This document shows positions 8,185 through 16,419 of a DNA stretch of 30,503 bases, in pieces. The translations under genes were made by a program, and so were the position numbers. This DNA is from an uncultured Clostridium sp. (lineage in GTDB: Bacteria; Bacillota; Clostridia; Clostridiales; Clostridiaceae): the NCBI GenBank assembly GCA_900543325.1, contig UQQU01000036.1, positions 1 to 30,503 on the forward strand. Reading direction: 5' to 3'. The notes beneath the pieces are model-generated. The model saw nothing but the letters and a program-made list of their open reading frames with translations, searched no databases and was not told the origin of the DNA. Each line of letters opens with the position of its first letter. Positions within the stretch are counted from its first letter, which is position 1.

Positions 8185-9135
8185 TTAGTAGTTTCCACTC
8201 CTAATTTCTTCAGCTATCTTTTCTATTTTTCTTAGTCTATGGTTTATTCCTGATTTACCTACTGGTGGATCTAGCATTTCTCCTAGTTCCTTAAGTGATT
8301 CATCAGGATAACTTAATCTAAGCTCCGCAACTTCTTGAAGATTCTTAGGTAATCTTTGAAGTCCTATACTACTTTGTATAAGCTTTATACTTTCAACCTG
8401 TCTTACTGCAGCATTAACTGTCTTACTTAAATTAGCTGTTTCACAGTTAACAAGCCTATTTACGTTGTTTCTCATTTCCTTCATTATTCTTATATTCTCA
8501 AGCTCAAGTAATGAAGTATGAGCTCCAACAATGTTTAGAAGATCAACTATTTGCTCACCTTCTTTTATATATATTATAAAGCTATTTTTTCTTTGAATAA
8601 CCTTTGAATTTAATCCAAAAGAATTAATAAGCTTAGATAAATCTTGTGCATATTCCTCACTATGAGTTACAAATTCTAAATGATATGTCTTTTCAGGATT
8701 AGTTACACTTCCTCCACCAATGAATGCTCCTCTTATGTAAGCCTTCTTATATTCTTCTTTTTTCACCATTTCAGGATCTATTTTATAATCAATAGTTAGT
8801 ACTCCATCTATTTCTCTAAAAATACCTGTTTCTTGAAGTAGGTCCCTAACCCCCATATCCTCTTCAATTAAAACCATATATATATTGTTTTTCTTTAAAG
8901 AGTTACTCTTTTTAACCATTAATTTAGAGTGTATATTAAAGTGTTCCTTTAGTATAGTGAATATATGTCTTGCTGAAGCTGGATTTTCTGTTGTAATTCT
9001 AAAGCTAAGACCCTTCCCACTAAATCCTATTGTTCCACTACCTTTCATTATTGCCGAAAGCTCTGCTAATGCTTCCTCTTTAGATATATCAATATATCTA
9101 CATATTTCTCCTTTTACTTTCGCTGAAAACGACAT
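8185..9135 (-). CDS. whiA: WhiA family DNA-binding protein
   Basis: WhiA is a conserved Gram-positive DNA-binding protein, linked to sporulation in Streptomyces and to chromosome segregation and division in Bacillus. The 316-residue product begins MSFSAKVKGEICRY, typical of the family. An N-terminal WhiA domain is followed by a degenerate LAGLIDADG-type core (AYIRGAFIGGGSV near residues 133-145) and a C-terminal helix-turn-helix (LSYPDESLKELGEML, then GKSGINHRLRKI). ATG is preceded by AGGAG at nine bases. It normally follows rapZ-yvcK. Here a terminator (9225-9252) and an extended -10 promoter (9172-9202) make it a separate unit. Confidence 0.95.
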   Translation of the reverse strand: MSFSAKVKGEICRYIDISKEEALAELSAIMKGSGTIGFSGKGLSFRITTENPASARHIFTILKEHFNIHSKLMVKKSNSLKKNNIYMVLIEEDMGVRDLLQETGIFREIDGVLTIDYKIDPEMVKKEEYKKAYIRGAFIGGGSVTNPEKTYHLEFVTHSEEYAQDLSKLINSFGLNSKVIQRKNSFIIYIKEGEQIVDLLNIVGAHTSLLELENIRIMKEMRNNVNRLVNCETANLSKTVNAAVRQVESIKLIQSSIGLQRLPKNLQEVAELRLSYPDESLKELGEMLDPPVGKSGINHRLRKIEKIAEEIRSGNY

Positions 9136-9171
9136 AAATTATTCTCCTAACTAACTATAAATATATACTTC

Positions 9172-9202
9172 ATTATACCATAAACTGTGCCGTCTGTGTC
9201 AT
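9172..9202 (-). promoter_or_regulatory. whiA promoter, extended -10 type
   Basis: TGGTATAAT (9172-9180) is a perfect extended -10 on the minus strand. Candidate -35 boxes are GACACA with a 17-nt spacer or ATGACA with 19 nt. The site lies about 40 bases before the whiA start. Confidence 0.6.
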
Positions 9203-9224
9203 AATATAATACTGGAAAATAAAT

Positions 9225-9252
9225 AGGCCATATCAAAATTTAGATACAGCCT
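9225..9252 (-). terminator. Probable terminator of yvcK
   Basis: A 10-bp stem (9225-9234 with 9243-9252) pairs fully only on the minus strand, using two G.U pairs, which indicates the direction. A U-rich segment follows it. Confidence 0.6.
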
Positions 9253-9259
9253 AATATTT

Positions 9260-10585
9260 TTATTTTTTATCTCCTATTTTTTTAGATAAATACATATACT
9301 CTATAATTTTCTCTTTATCATAAAGTAATTTTTTATCTAAAATAGTTGTCATTAAAACCTGTGCTAAATGCTCTGCATCATGCTTTACATAGCCTTTAGT
9401 TATTCTAACTAAGTCAGTCTCAACAACCTTTACATTTAAATCTTCTATGTTTTCATAATCTAATTTTACTAATTTAGATCCTTGACTTAAATATCTTTCT
9501 TCTATGTCAGTAGGAATTGTTCCATTATTTGCAATAACATATTGAACACTATTTTTCCCACTATACTTCATTAATGTTTTTATATGATCAGATACTGCAA
9601 AATCATCTGTTTCACCTGGTTGAGTCATTACATTAGATATATATATCTTTATTGCATCACTCTTATTTATTCCCTGGACTATATCTTCAACTAATAGATT
9701 TGGGATTATACTAGTATAAAGACTTCCAGGCCCCATAACAATAGCATCAGCCTCTTTAATAGCTACAAGTGCATCCATTAATGGCTTAGCCTTTTCTGGA
9801 TCAATTTTTAATTGTTTTATTTTACTTTTTTGTTTTATAACTTCTTCCGGAATTATAGATTCACCTTCTACTATATTTCCATTTTCAAGCTCTGCTATAA
9901 GTTTCATATCATCAAGTGTGACAGGTAATACCTTTCCTGTTACTGCAAGTACTGAACTCATTTTTTGTACAGCATCTTCAAAATTCTCACTTATTCCTGC
10001 CATTGCAGCTAAGAATAAATTACCAAAATTCTGACCTTTTAATGATCCTTCTTTAAATCTATACTGAAGTAAATCTTCCATAATAGGCTCAGTATCAGCT
10101 AATGCTAAAATACAGTTACGTATATCCCCTGGAGGAAGCATTCCAAGATCGGCTCTAAGCTTTCCTGATCCTCCCCCATCATCTCCAACTGTTACTATTG
10201 CTGTTATATTATTTGTATATAATTTTAACCCTCTCAACATTGTAGATAATCCTGTTCCTCCACCAATAACAACTACTTTAGGACCACCTACATGAACTCT
10301 CTTCTCATCTACAAGTTCTTCTATATTCTTATCATTTATTGTTATTTTAACTTTTTCAGAATTTATTAAAGAAATAAAAGACTTAACAAACTCCGAAAAC
10401 GCTATATACATTATTACAATTCCAATTAAACTTAAAAATAAATATAAAACTCTCATAGAGTTGTCGTAACCTTTATTTGAAAAAATTTCAACAACACCTA
10501 GTACAAGTACCACTACCCCAATGAACCCAAGAAATATCCATCTTTTCATTTTTATTCCTGGCTTCATTAAAAATTCCATTATCAT
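9260..10585 (-). CDS. yvcK: YvcK/CofD-like UDP-sugar-binding regulator of carbon and cell wall
   Basis: YvcK (GlmR, gluconeogenesis factor) binds UDP-GlcNAc and coordinates carbon flow with cell-wall synthesis; the fold is CofD/UPF0052-like. Seen here: two hydrophobic N-terminal segments (about residues 15-35 and 45-70) that anchor this 441-residue clostridial form, then VVVIGGGTGLSTMLRGLK, VTVGDDGGGSGKLR and GMLPPGDIRNC, and PGSLYTSIIPNLLV. The ATG at 10585 overlaps the rapZ stop by four bases (ATGA), showing translational coupling. A second ATG at 10579 would remove two residues. It forms a rapZ-yvcK operon and is followed by a terminator. Confidence 0.93.
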   Translation of the reverse strand: MIMEFLMKPGIKMKRWIFLGFIGVVVLVLGVVEIFSNKGYDNSMRVLYLFLSLIGIVIMYIAFSEFVKSFISLINSEKVKITINDKNIEELVDEKRVHVGGPKVVVIGGGTGLSTMLRGLKLYTNNITAIVTVGDDGGGSGKLRADLGMLPPGDIRNCILALADTEPIMEDLLQYRFKEGSLKGQNFGNLFLAAMAGISENFEDAVQKMSSVLAVTGKVLPVTLDDMKLIAELENGNIVEGESIIPEEVIKQKSKIKQLKIDPEKAKPLMDALVAIKEADAIVMGPGSLYTSIIPNLLVEDIVQGINKSDAIKIYISNVMTQPGETDDFAVSDHIKTLMKYSGKNSVQYVIANNGTIPTDIEERYLSQGSKLVKLDYENIEDLNVKVVETDLVRITKGYVKHDAEHLAQVLMTTILDKKLLYDKEKIIEYMYLSKKIGDKK

Positions 10586-11466
10586 AGCTTTTTATCCCCT
10601 TTATGAACATCTTCTTTAATATCTCTATGCTCAATATACACATTATAATTTTTCTCATATAAATTCTCATAAATCTCATTTGCTATGGCTACTGACCTAT
10701 GTCTTCCGCCTGTACATCCTATTGAAATAATAAGTTGTCTCTTACCTTCTTTTTGATAGTTAGGAATTAAAAACTCTAACATATCATTTATTTTTTCTAA
10801 GAATGTTTTAGTTTCGCTTTGTTCTAATACATAATCTTTAACTGGTGTGTCTAATCCAGAAAATGGCTTTAATTCTGGTATATAAAATGGATTTGGTATA
10901 AATCTAACATCAAATACTAAATCAGAATCAACTGGTATACCATATTTAAATCCAAAGCTTAATATGGTAATTGATAATTGCTTTTCTGGTAATGTTTCAT
11001 CACCAAAATATTTAGTCATTTCTTCTCTTAAATCACCTATTTTATATTTTGAAGTATCTATTATAATATCAGCTTTATCTTTAACTTCTCTTAACTTCTT
11101 TCTTTCCAATGCAATTCCAGTTATAACTCTACCACCACCTGATAATGGATGGCCTCTTCTTTTTTCCTTAAATCTCTTTACAAGAACCTCATCAGTTGCA
11201 TCTAAGAATAATATTTCATATTTAAATTGTTCTTTCTCTAAATCTCTTAAACTTTGGAATAGATCATTAAAGAATACTCCACCTCTTATATCTATAACTA
11301 ATGCAACTTTATCTATTTTTCCATCACTTTGTCTACATGCTTCTGCAAACTTTGTTATTAATGTTGGTGGAAGATTATCTACACAAAAATACCCCATATC
11401 TTCTAAGCTTTTAGTTGCTTCTGATTTACCTGCTCCTGATAATCCTGTAACTATAATAAATCTCAT
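10582..11466 (-). CDS. rapZ: RapZ/YvcJ P-loop nucleotide-binding protein
   Basis: A 294-residue P-loop protein. In Escherichia coli RapZ is the adaptor that directs RNase E to the GlmZ small RNA; in Bacillus the homologue YvcJ binds and hydrolyses nucleotides. The Walker A motif GLSGAGKS spans residues 8-15. DATDEVLVKRFKEKRRGHPL and the C-terminal GCTGGRHRSVAIAN signature are diagnostic. GGAGG lies before ATG. It heads the rapZ-yvcK pair, with an extended -10 promoter at 11585-11612. No RNase E partner is known for clostridia, so the RNA-adaptor role should not be assumed here. Confidence 0.95.
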   Translation of the reverse strand: MRFIIVTGLSGAGKSEATKSLEDMGYFCVDNLPPTLITKFAEACRQSDGKIDKVALVIDIRGGVFFNDLFQSLRDLEKEQFKYEILFLDATDEVLVKRFKEKRRGHPLSGGGRVITGIALERKKLREVKDKADIIIDTSKYKIGDLREEMTKYFGDETLPEKQLSITILSFGFKYGIPVDSDLVFDVRFIPNPFYIPELKPFSGLDTPVKDYVLEQSETKTFLEKINDMLEFLIPNYQKEGKRQLIISIGCTGGRHRSVAIANEIYENLYEKNYNVYIEHRDIKEDVHKGDKKL

Positions 11467-11584
11467 GTAATACCTCCAAAAATCTCTTTTTTATGCAATA
11501 AATATACTCTCATTTTAACTACAGTATAAAAATTAAACTAACCAAATTAAGATTTATAACTTATTTCTAATGTAACTTATTTCA

Positions 11585-11612
11585 ATTATATCATATATAT
11601 CAAAATTTTAAC
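11585..11612 (-). promoter_or_regulatory. Candidate rapZ-yvcK promoter, extended -10
   Basis: TGATATAAT (11585-11593) is a perfect extended -10. A weak -35 (GTTAAA, 11607-11612) lies 16 nt upstream. The 5' leader would be about 110 nt. Confidence 0.45.
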
Positions 11613-11654
11613 TATGTCATTATAGAACTTAAATATTATATTAAATTACTTTTA

Positions 11655-11783
11655 TTATCTGCTATATGATTTAGAATTACTGTCTGAATTGCTATATGAT
11701 CTACTATTAGAATTACTCTTATTTAAATTATTGAATACTACATTAAAATCTATAAAAAAAGAAGCTACCAAATTGGTAACTTC
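11655..11783 (-). other. Ser/Asn-rich in-frame tail beyond the murB stop
   Basis: Forty-two sense codons, in frame with murB, run from its TAG to a TAA at 11655. The last 22 residues are a low-complexity Asn/Ser/Arg/Tyr tract (SNSNSRSYSNSDSNSKSYSR) built on an imperfect direct repeat. The first part is the murB terminator hairpin. There is no ribosome site. It may be a relic gene end or chance; with the rapZ promoter it accounts for the 317-base murB-rapZ gap. Confidence 0.3.
11754..11783 (-). terminator. Intrinsic terminator of murB
   Basis: A 9-bp stem (11761-11769 with 11775-11783, one G.U on the RNA) begins directly after the murB stop and is followed by seven T on the minus strand. Confidence 0.88.
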
Positions 11784-12698
11784 CTATTCTTCACCTATTA
11801 TTCTTACTTCTGTATGAAGGTCAACTCCAAATTGCTTTTTAACTTCATCTTGAATATGCTTTATTAAATCAGTAATATCCTTAGCTGTAGCATTTCCCTT
11901 GTTAATTACAAATCCTGAGTGTTTTTCTGAAACAGCTGCTCCACCTATAGAATATCCTTTTAATCCAGCATCTTGAATAAGCTTACCAGCAAAATAACCT
12001 GTTGGTCTCTTAAATGTACTTCCTGCTGATGGATATTCAAGTGGTTGTTTAGACTCTCTCTTATTAGTTAAGTCATCAACTAAATCTTTAATAGTTTTTA
12101 CTTGACCTTTTTTTAATTTAAATACAGCTGATAATACTGTATATCCTTTTTTCATAACTAAAGAAGATCTATATCCGAAATCTAGCTCTTCATTTGTAAG
12201 GTTTATTACATTACAATTTTCATCGATTACTTCAGCACTTTCAATAACATGCGCAATTTCTCCATCATAAGCACCAGCATTCATGAATACAGCTCCACCA
12301 ATAGTCCCTGGTATGCCACATGCAAATTCAAATCCAGTTAATGAATTTTCCATAGCTTTATCAGAAACTTCTTTTAACATTGCACCGCATTCTGCTTCAA
12401 TTCTCTCATCATTTACAGTTACATTGTGAACGCCCTTTAGTGATATAACAACACCTCTAAATCCACCATCTCTAACTAATATGTTAGAACCATTACCTAT
12501 AACATAGACCGGAATATTATTTTCCTTACAAATACAAATACTCTTTTTTATTTGTTCCTTTGAATCTGGAATTAATAATATGTCAGCTGGTCCTCCAACT
12601 TTAAAATTAACATAACCACTTAATTTCTCATCTATTTTAATATTATCTTCATTGTAAAATTCTCTAAATAGCCCTACAAATTTACCGTATTTATTCAT
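11784..12698 (-). CDS. murB: UDP-N-acetylenolpyruvoylglucosamine reductase
   Basis: FAD enzyme that reduces UDP-GlcNAc-enolpyruvate with NADPH to UDP-MurNAc, the second committed step of peptidoglycan precursor synthesis. The 304-residue length and motifs fit the shorter (type II) MurB: NFKVGGPAD, VIGNGSNILVRDGGFRG (FAD site), GIPGTIGGAVFMNAGAYDGE, the catalytic serine in YPSAGSTFKRP, and a C-terminal EVRIIG with the active-site glutamate. AAGGAG lies eight bases before ATG. It has its own extended -10 promoter and terminator, so it is probably monocistronic. Confidence 0.96.
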   Translation of the reverse strand: MNKYGKFVGLFREFYNEDNIKIDEKLSGYVNFKVGGPADILLIPDSKEQIKKSICICKENNIPVYVIGNGSNILVRDGGFRGVVISLKGVHNVTVNDERIEAECGAMLKEVSDKAMENSLTGFEFACGIPGTIGGAVFMNAGAYDGEIAHVIESAEVIDENCNVINLTNEELDFGYRSSLVMKKGYTVLSAVFKLKKGQVKTIKDLVDDLTNKRESKQPLEYPSAGSTFKRPTGYFAGKLIQDAGLKGYSIGGAAVSEKHSGFVINKGNATAKDITDLIKHIQDEVKKQFGVDLHTEVRIIGEE

Positions 12699-12748
12699 GA
12701 TAAGCTCCTTAAAATATAAAATATTTACAGTTTAATAGTATAAAGTAT

Positions 12749-12757
12749 ATTATAACA
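12749..12757 (-). promoter_or_regulatory. Candidate murB extended -10 element
   Basis: TGTTATAAT on the minus strand, about 50 bases before the murB ATG. No convincing -35 box; extended -10 promoters can work without one. Confidence 0.45.
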
Positions 12758-12776
12758 TTAAACAAGTAATTTCCTT

Positions 12777-14642
12777 TTAATTATTGCCATTAAAGTAAAT
12801 ATAAATACTTTCTGCCGATTTTTTATCTATAGATGGAACTTCTAACAATTCCTCTACTGTTGCCTTTTTAATATTATCTACACTACCAAACTTCATTAAT
12901 AAAGCTCTTCTTCTTTTTTCTCCTACATTAGGTATATCATCTAGAATAGAATGTAATGTTCTTTTGTCTCTTAAACTTCTATGATATGTTATTGCAAACC
13001 TATGAACTTCATCTTGTATTCTTCTTATTAATTGCATTAAATTTGAGCTTCTATTAATAATTAACTCTTTATTATTATATACTATACCTCTAGTTTGGTG
13101 TTTATCATCCTTGACTAATCCACATACTGGAATGTTTATATTTAAGCTTTCTAACACTTCTAGTGCTATATTTACTTGTCCTTTACCTCCATCCATCATT
13201 ATTAAATCTGGAAAATTGGAAAACTTTCCTGCAGATAATTTTAAATTTCTTTCTTGAATTGCCTTTACTTCCTCTAACCCATGATTAAATCTTCTAGTTA
13301 AGATTTCTCTCATACTATCATAATCATTAGCGCCTTTTACAGTTTTTATCTTAAATCTTCTATAATCACTATTTTTTGCTCTTCCTTCTTCAAATACAAC
13401 CATTGTTCCAACAGAATCTACACCTTGAATGTTTGATATATCATAAGCTTCTATTCTAGTTGGCCATTCATCAAGCTCTAACAAGTTTTGAAGCTCTTGT
13501 AATGATATTCTATTCATTTCTTTATCTTTTAGATATTTATCCTTAAATTTTTCTAAGGTAATCTTAGCATTATTCTTAACCATTTCTAGCATATCTTTTT
13601 TCTGTCCCTTTTGTGGAACTTTAATCCATACCTTAGACCCTCTTTTTATAGTTAAGTATTCCTCCATTAGCTCAACTTCATTAATTTCAGGAACATATAT
13701 TGTTTTAGGAACTTTAGCTGTACCACCGTAAAAGGATGCTATAAACTCCTCTAATATCTCTGCTATGCTTTCATTTGCTGTATTTTCAAATATAAAGTGT
13801 TCTCTTCCAAGTATCTTTCCATCTCTAGAGAAAAATACTTGAATGCAACTGTCCTTTTCATCTTGATCAATATTTATAAAATCTTCATCACCCTCCATAG
13901 TCTTAAATATTTTTTGTTTTTCAACTATGGCTTCTATTGCTAATATCTTATCTCTTAATGATGCAGCTTTTTCAAACTCTAAGTTTTCTGCTGCATTTTC
14001 CATTTCTGTCTTAAGCATTTTAGTAACATAAGTTTCTTTTCCGCTTAAAATATCAATTATATCCTTTATCATCTTTCCATACTCTTCTTTACCTATATGT
14101 CCTCCGCAAGGACCAAAGCATTTCTTTATGTGATAATTTAAGCAAGGTCTTACAGTATCTCCATTCTCCTTTATTGCTAATTTACATGTTCTTAAAGGAA
14201 ATATCTTATATATTAAATTTATAGTTTCATATACTGCTGCTCCATTAGTATATGGCCCAAAATACTTGCTTCCATCCTTAGCAAAATTTCTAGTTACAAA
14301 AACTCTTGGAAAGTCATCTTTAGTTGTTATTTTTATAAAAGGATAAAATTTGTCATCCTTTAATAAAATGTTATATTTAGGACTATATTTCTTTATTAAA
14401 TTACATTCTAAAATAAGTGCTTCCATCTCTGAATCCGTAACTATATACTCAAATTCAGCAATATTCTTTACCATAACCCTTACTTTTTCAGAATGATTTT
14501 TTGAATTTTGAAAGTAACTTTTTACTCTATTCTTTAAAATCTTTGCTTTTCCAACATAAATAACCTCACCTAATGAATTCTTCATTAAATAAACTCCAGG
14601 TTTATCAGGTAAATTTTTTAGATGATACTCAAAATCAAACAT
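12777..14642 (-). CDS. uvrC: UvrABC excinuclease subunit C
   Basis: UvrC makes both incisions around a DNA lesion in nucleotide excision repair after UvrA and UvrB have located it. The 621-residue protein has the GIY-YIG nuclease (GVYLMKNSLGEVIYVGKAKILKNRV, about residues 16-40) for the 3' cut. A conserved cysteine region (LRTCKLAI, CLNYHIKKCFGPC) and a UVR motif (about residues 205-235) that contacts UvrB follow. The RNase H-like domain (AYDISNIQGVDSVGTMVVF, LIMMDGGKGQVN, HRFAITYHR) makes the 5' cut, and tandem helix-hairpin-helix motifs (LDDIPNVGEKRRRALL) close the protein. AAAGGGGAG precedes ATG. uvrA is in the window at 18327-21152 but uvrB is not. Confidence 0.97.
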   Translation of the reverse strand: MFDFEYHLKNLPDKPGVYLMKNSLGEVIYVGKAKILKNRVKSYFQNSKNHSEKVRVMVKNIAEFEYIVTDSEMEALILECNLIKKYSPKYNILLKDDKFYPFIKITTKDDFPRVFVTRNFAKDGSKYFGPYTNGAAVYETINLIYKIFPLRTCKLAIKENGDTVRPCLNYHIKKCFGPCGGHIGKEEYGKMIKDIIDILSGKETYVTKMLKTEMENAAENLEFEKAASLRDKILAIEAIVEKQKIFKTMEGDEDFINIDQDEKDSCIQVFFSRDGKILGREHFIFENTANESIAEILEEFIASFYGGTAKVPKTIYVPEINEVELMEEYLTIKRGSKVWIKVPQKGQKKDMLEMVKNNAKITLEKFKDKYLKDKEMNRISLQELQNLLELDEWPTRIEAYDISNIQGVDSVGTMVVFEEGRAKNSDYRRFKIKTVKGANDYDSMREILTRRFNHGLEEVKAIQERNLKLSAGKFSNFPDLIMMDGGKGQVNIALEVLESLNINIPVCGLVKDDKHQTRGIVYNNKELIINRSSNLMQLIRRIQDEVHRFAITYHRSLRDKRTLHSILDDIPNVGEKRRRALLMKFGSVDNIKKATVEELLEVPSIDKKSAESIYIYFNGNN

Positions 14643-14668
14643 CTTACTCCCCTTTCTTTTGTAAAAAA

Positions 14669-14800
14669 TTAAGAGTTAAGATTTCACAGTTAAAAGTTAA
14701 AGGATAAACTCCATAAGGAATTTCTTAGATACTCTTCTTTATAAATTCAGTTAAATCTGAATTTACTCCTAAACTCTTAACTCTCTTTCTTAACTCTTAA
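14669..14800. repeat. MITE-like inverted-repeat element between pbp and uvrC
   Basis: Imperfect arms of about 35 bases (14669-14704 and 14767-14800), including a 13-bp perfect terminal match (14669-14681 with 14788-14800). Inside is an 8-bp perfect hairpin (14743-14764). The arms are built of repeated TTAAGAGTTAA/AACTCTTAA units. ACTCCCCT occurs on both sides (14646-14653 and 14800-14807), possibly a target duplication, and the left copy is the uvrC ribosome site. No ORF. It could also fold as a terminator-like mRNA hairpin after the pbp gene. Confidence 0.55.
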
Positions 14801-14861
14801 CTCCCCTAAATTAACATTTATTTATTAAGTCTATTTATTATATACTCTTAAACTATTATTT

Positions 14862-16415
14862 CTAATATCCTAAAACTGCTTGCCTAACAACTTTACTAGC
14901 TACTGTTGCAGCTGCTCCTGAACCTGTACCACCATTTTCAACAATTACTGCCACTGCTATTTGTGGATCATCCATTGGTGCTGCTGCTATAAACCAACTG
15001 TGTGGAGTTGCTTCACTTCCATCTGGTAAAGTATAGTCTGCTGTACCAGTTTTTCCTCCAGCATTAGTTCCCTTAAATGCTGGCCATTTACTTAAATTAC
15101 TATTAACTAAATTAGTCATATAATCTTGAATTGTTTCTGCAATATCACTAGACATAACTTGCTTCAATTCTTTACTACCTATAGTTTTTATTACATTTTG
15201 ATCTTTATCAACAATTGAATTAACTAATTTAGGTTGCATCATAACACCATCATTAGCTACTGTAGCTGCTACTAAAGCCATTTGCATAGGTGTAGCTAAA
15301 ACACTTCCTTGCCCTATTCCACTTTGAGCTATATTACCAACTTCTGAACTATCTAATGAAGGGAATCTACTTGCTGTTATTGATACTCCTGGTCCAGTTA
15401 TTACTGAATTAAATCCATAATCTTCTGCTGTAGTTTTTAATGCATCATTCCCTAATTCCATTGCTAATGTACCAAATACAACGTTACTTGATACTTTATA
15501 TGCTTGTTTTAAATCTATTGATCCATATACATTATTTCCAAAATTACTTAATGTTCTTCCATCTTGGAATGTTATTTTACCATTATCATCAAATGTTCTA
15601 TTTACTACTGACGGCATATTTTCTAAAGCACTTGTTAATGTAACAGTCTTAAATACAGAACCTGGAGGATAAAGTCCATTTATAGCTCTGTTAATTAATG
15701 GTGTATCATCTGAACTACCACTATTAGCTTTATTCATTTCATCAGCTAAATTATTAGGATTAAATGTAGGTTTTGATACCATTGCTAATATTTCTCCGGT
15801 TTTAGGATTTAATGCAACTACGGCACCCTTATTATCTCCTAAGGCATCTGAAGCTACTTGTTGTAATGTTGTATCTAAAGTTGTTACAACTCCATTTCCA
15901 ACTTTGTCAGCTTCTTTTGTTAATTCATCGAATTTAATTCCATCCATGAAAGCTTTAAAATTACTTGAAAAATTAAAACTTCCTGTATTTTCTTTATCAT
16001 TCTTTATATTCTCTATAAGACCTTTTACATCAATACTATCTAAGAACTGTCTAAAGTTGTTTCCAATAGCATTATAAGTGGTTAATTCACTTTCATACTC
16101 CTCTTCTAAACCAGTAGTTCCATAGACAGCACTTGTATATCCTAATGCATGCACATACAAATCATCATATAAATAATTTCTCTTTTGAGATATTTCATTT
16201 ACTCTTTCACTAGTTGTTAGAGGATTCCCATCTCTATCATATATAGTCCCTCTTAAAACTTCATTTTTTACAGCAATAACCCTTGTATTTCCTGGCATAT
16301 CATTAATCTTAGGACTTTTAATCAATTGGAAATAAGCAATATAGGATATTAATGCTATAAAGAAAACTAAAAATACAGTCATTACATTCTTAACACTTTT
16401 TGCTAAATCATTCAT
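14862..16415 (-). CDS. Class B penicillin-binding protein (PBP2/FtsI type)
   Basis: Monofunctional transpeptidase that crosslinks peptidoglycan, working with the SEDS glycan polymerase encoded just upstream. The 517 residues comprise a short cytoplasmic start, a single membrane anchor (about 11-30), a dimerisation-type domain beginning RGTIYDRDGNPL, and the transpeptidase domain. Catalytic motifs are all present: SxxK at Ser253-Val-Phe-Lys256, SxN at Ser309-Ser-Asn311, and KTG at 455-457. There is no PASTA domain. The ribosome site AGGAGG lies in the last codons of the preceding gene with a four-base gap, so translation is coupled. The FHA-SEDS-PBP order resembles the actinobacterial fhaB-rodA-pbpA cluster. 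I cannot tell whether it serves elongation, division or sporulation. Confidence 0.93.
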   Translation of the reverse strand: MNDLAKSVKNVMTVFLVFFIALISYIAYFQLIKSPKINDMPGNTRVIAVKNEVLRGTIYDRDGNPLTTSERVNEISQKRNYLYDDLYVHALGYTSAVYGTTGLEEEYESELTTYNAIGNNFRQFLDSIDVKGLIENIKNDKENTGSFNFSSNFKAFMDGIKFDELTKEADKVGNGVVTTLDTTLQQVASDALGDNKGAVVALNPKTGEILAMVSKPTFNPNNLADEMNKANSGSSDDTPLINRAINGLYPPGSVFKTVTLTSALENMPSVVNRTFDDNGKITFQDGRTLSNFGNNVYGSIDLKQAYKVSSNVVFGTLAMELGNDALKTTAEDYGFNSVITGPGVSITASRFPSLDSSEVGNIAQSGIGQGSVLATPMQMALVAATVANDGVMMQPKLVNSIVDKDQNVIKTIGSKELKQVMSSDIAETIQDYMTNLVNSNLSKWPAFKGTNAGGKTGTADYTLPDGSEATPHSWFIAAAPMDDPQIAVAVIVENGGTGSGAAATVASKVVRQAVLGY

Positions 16416-16419
16416 ATCC

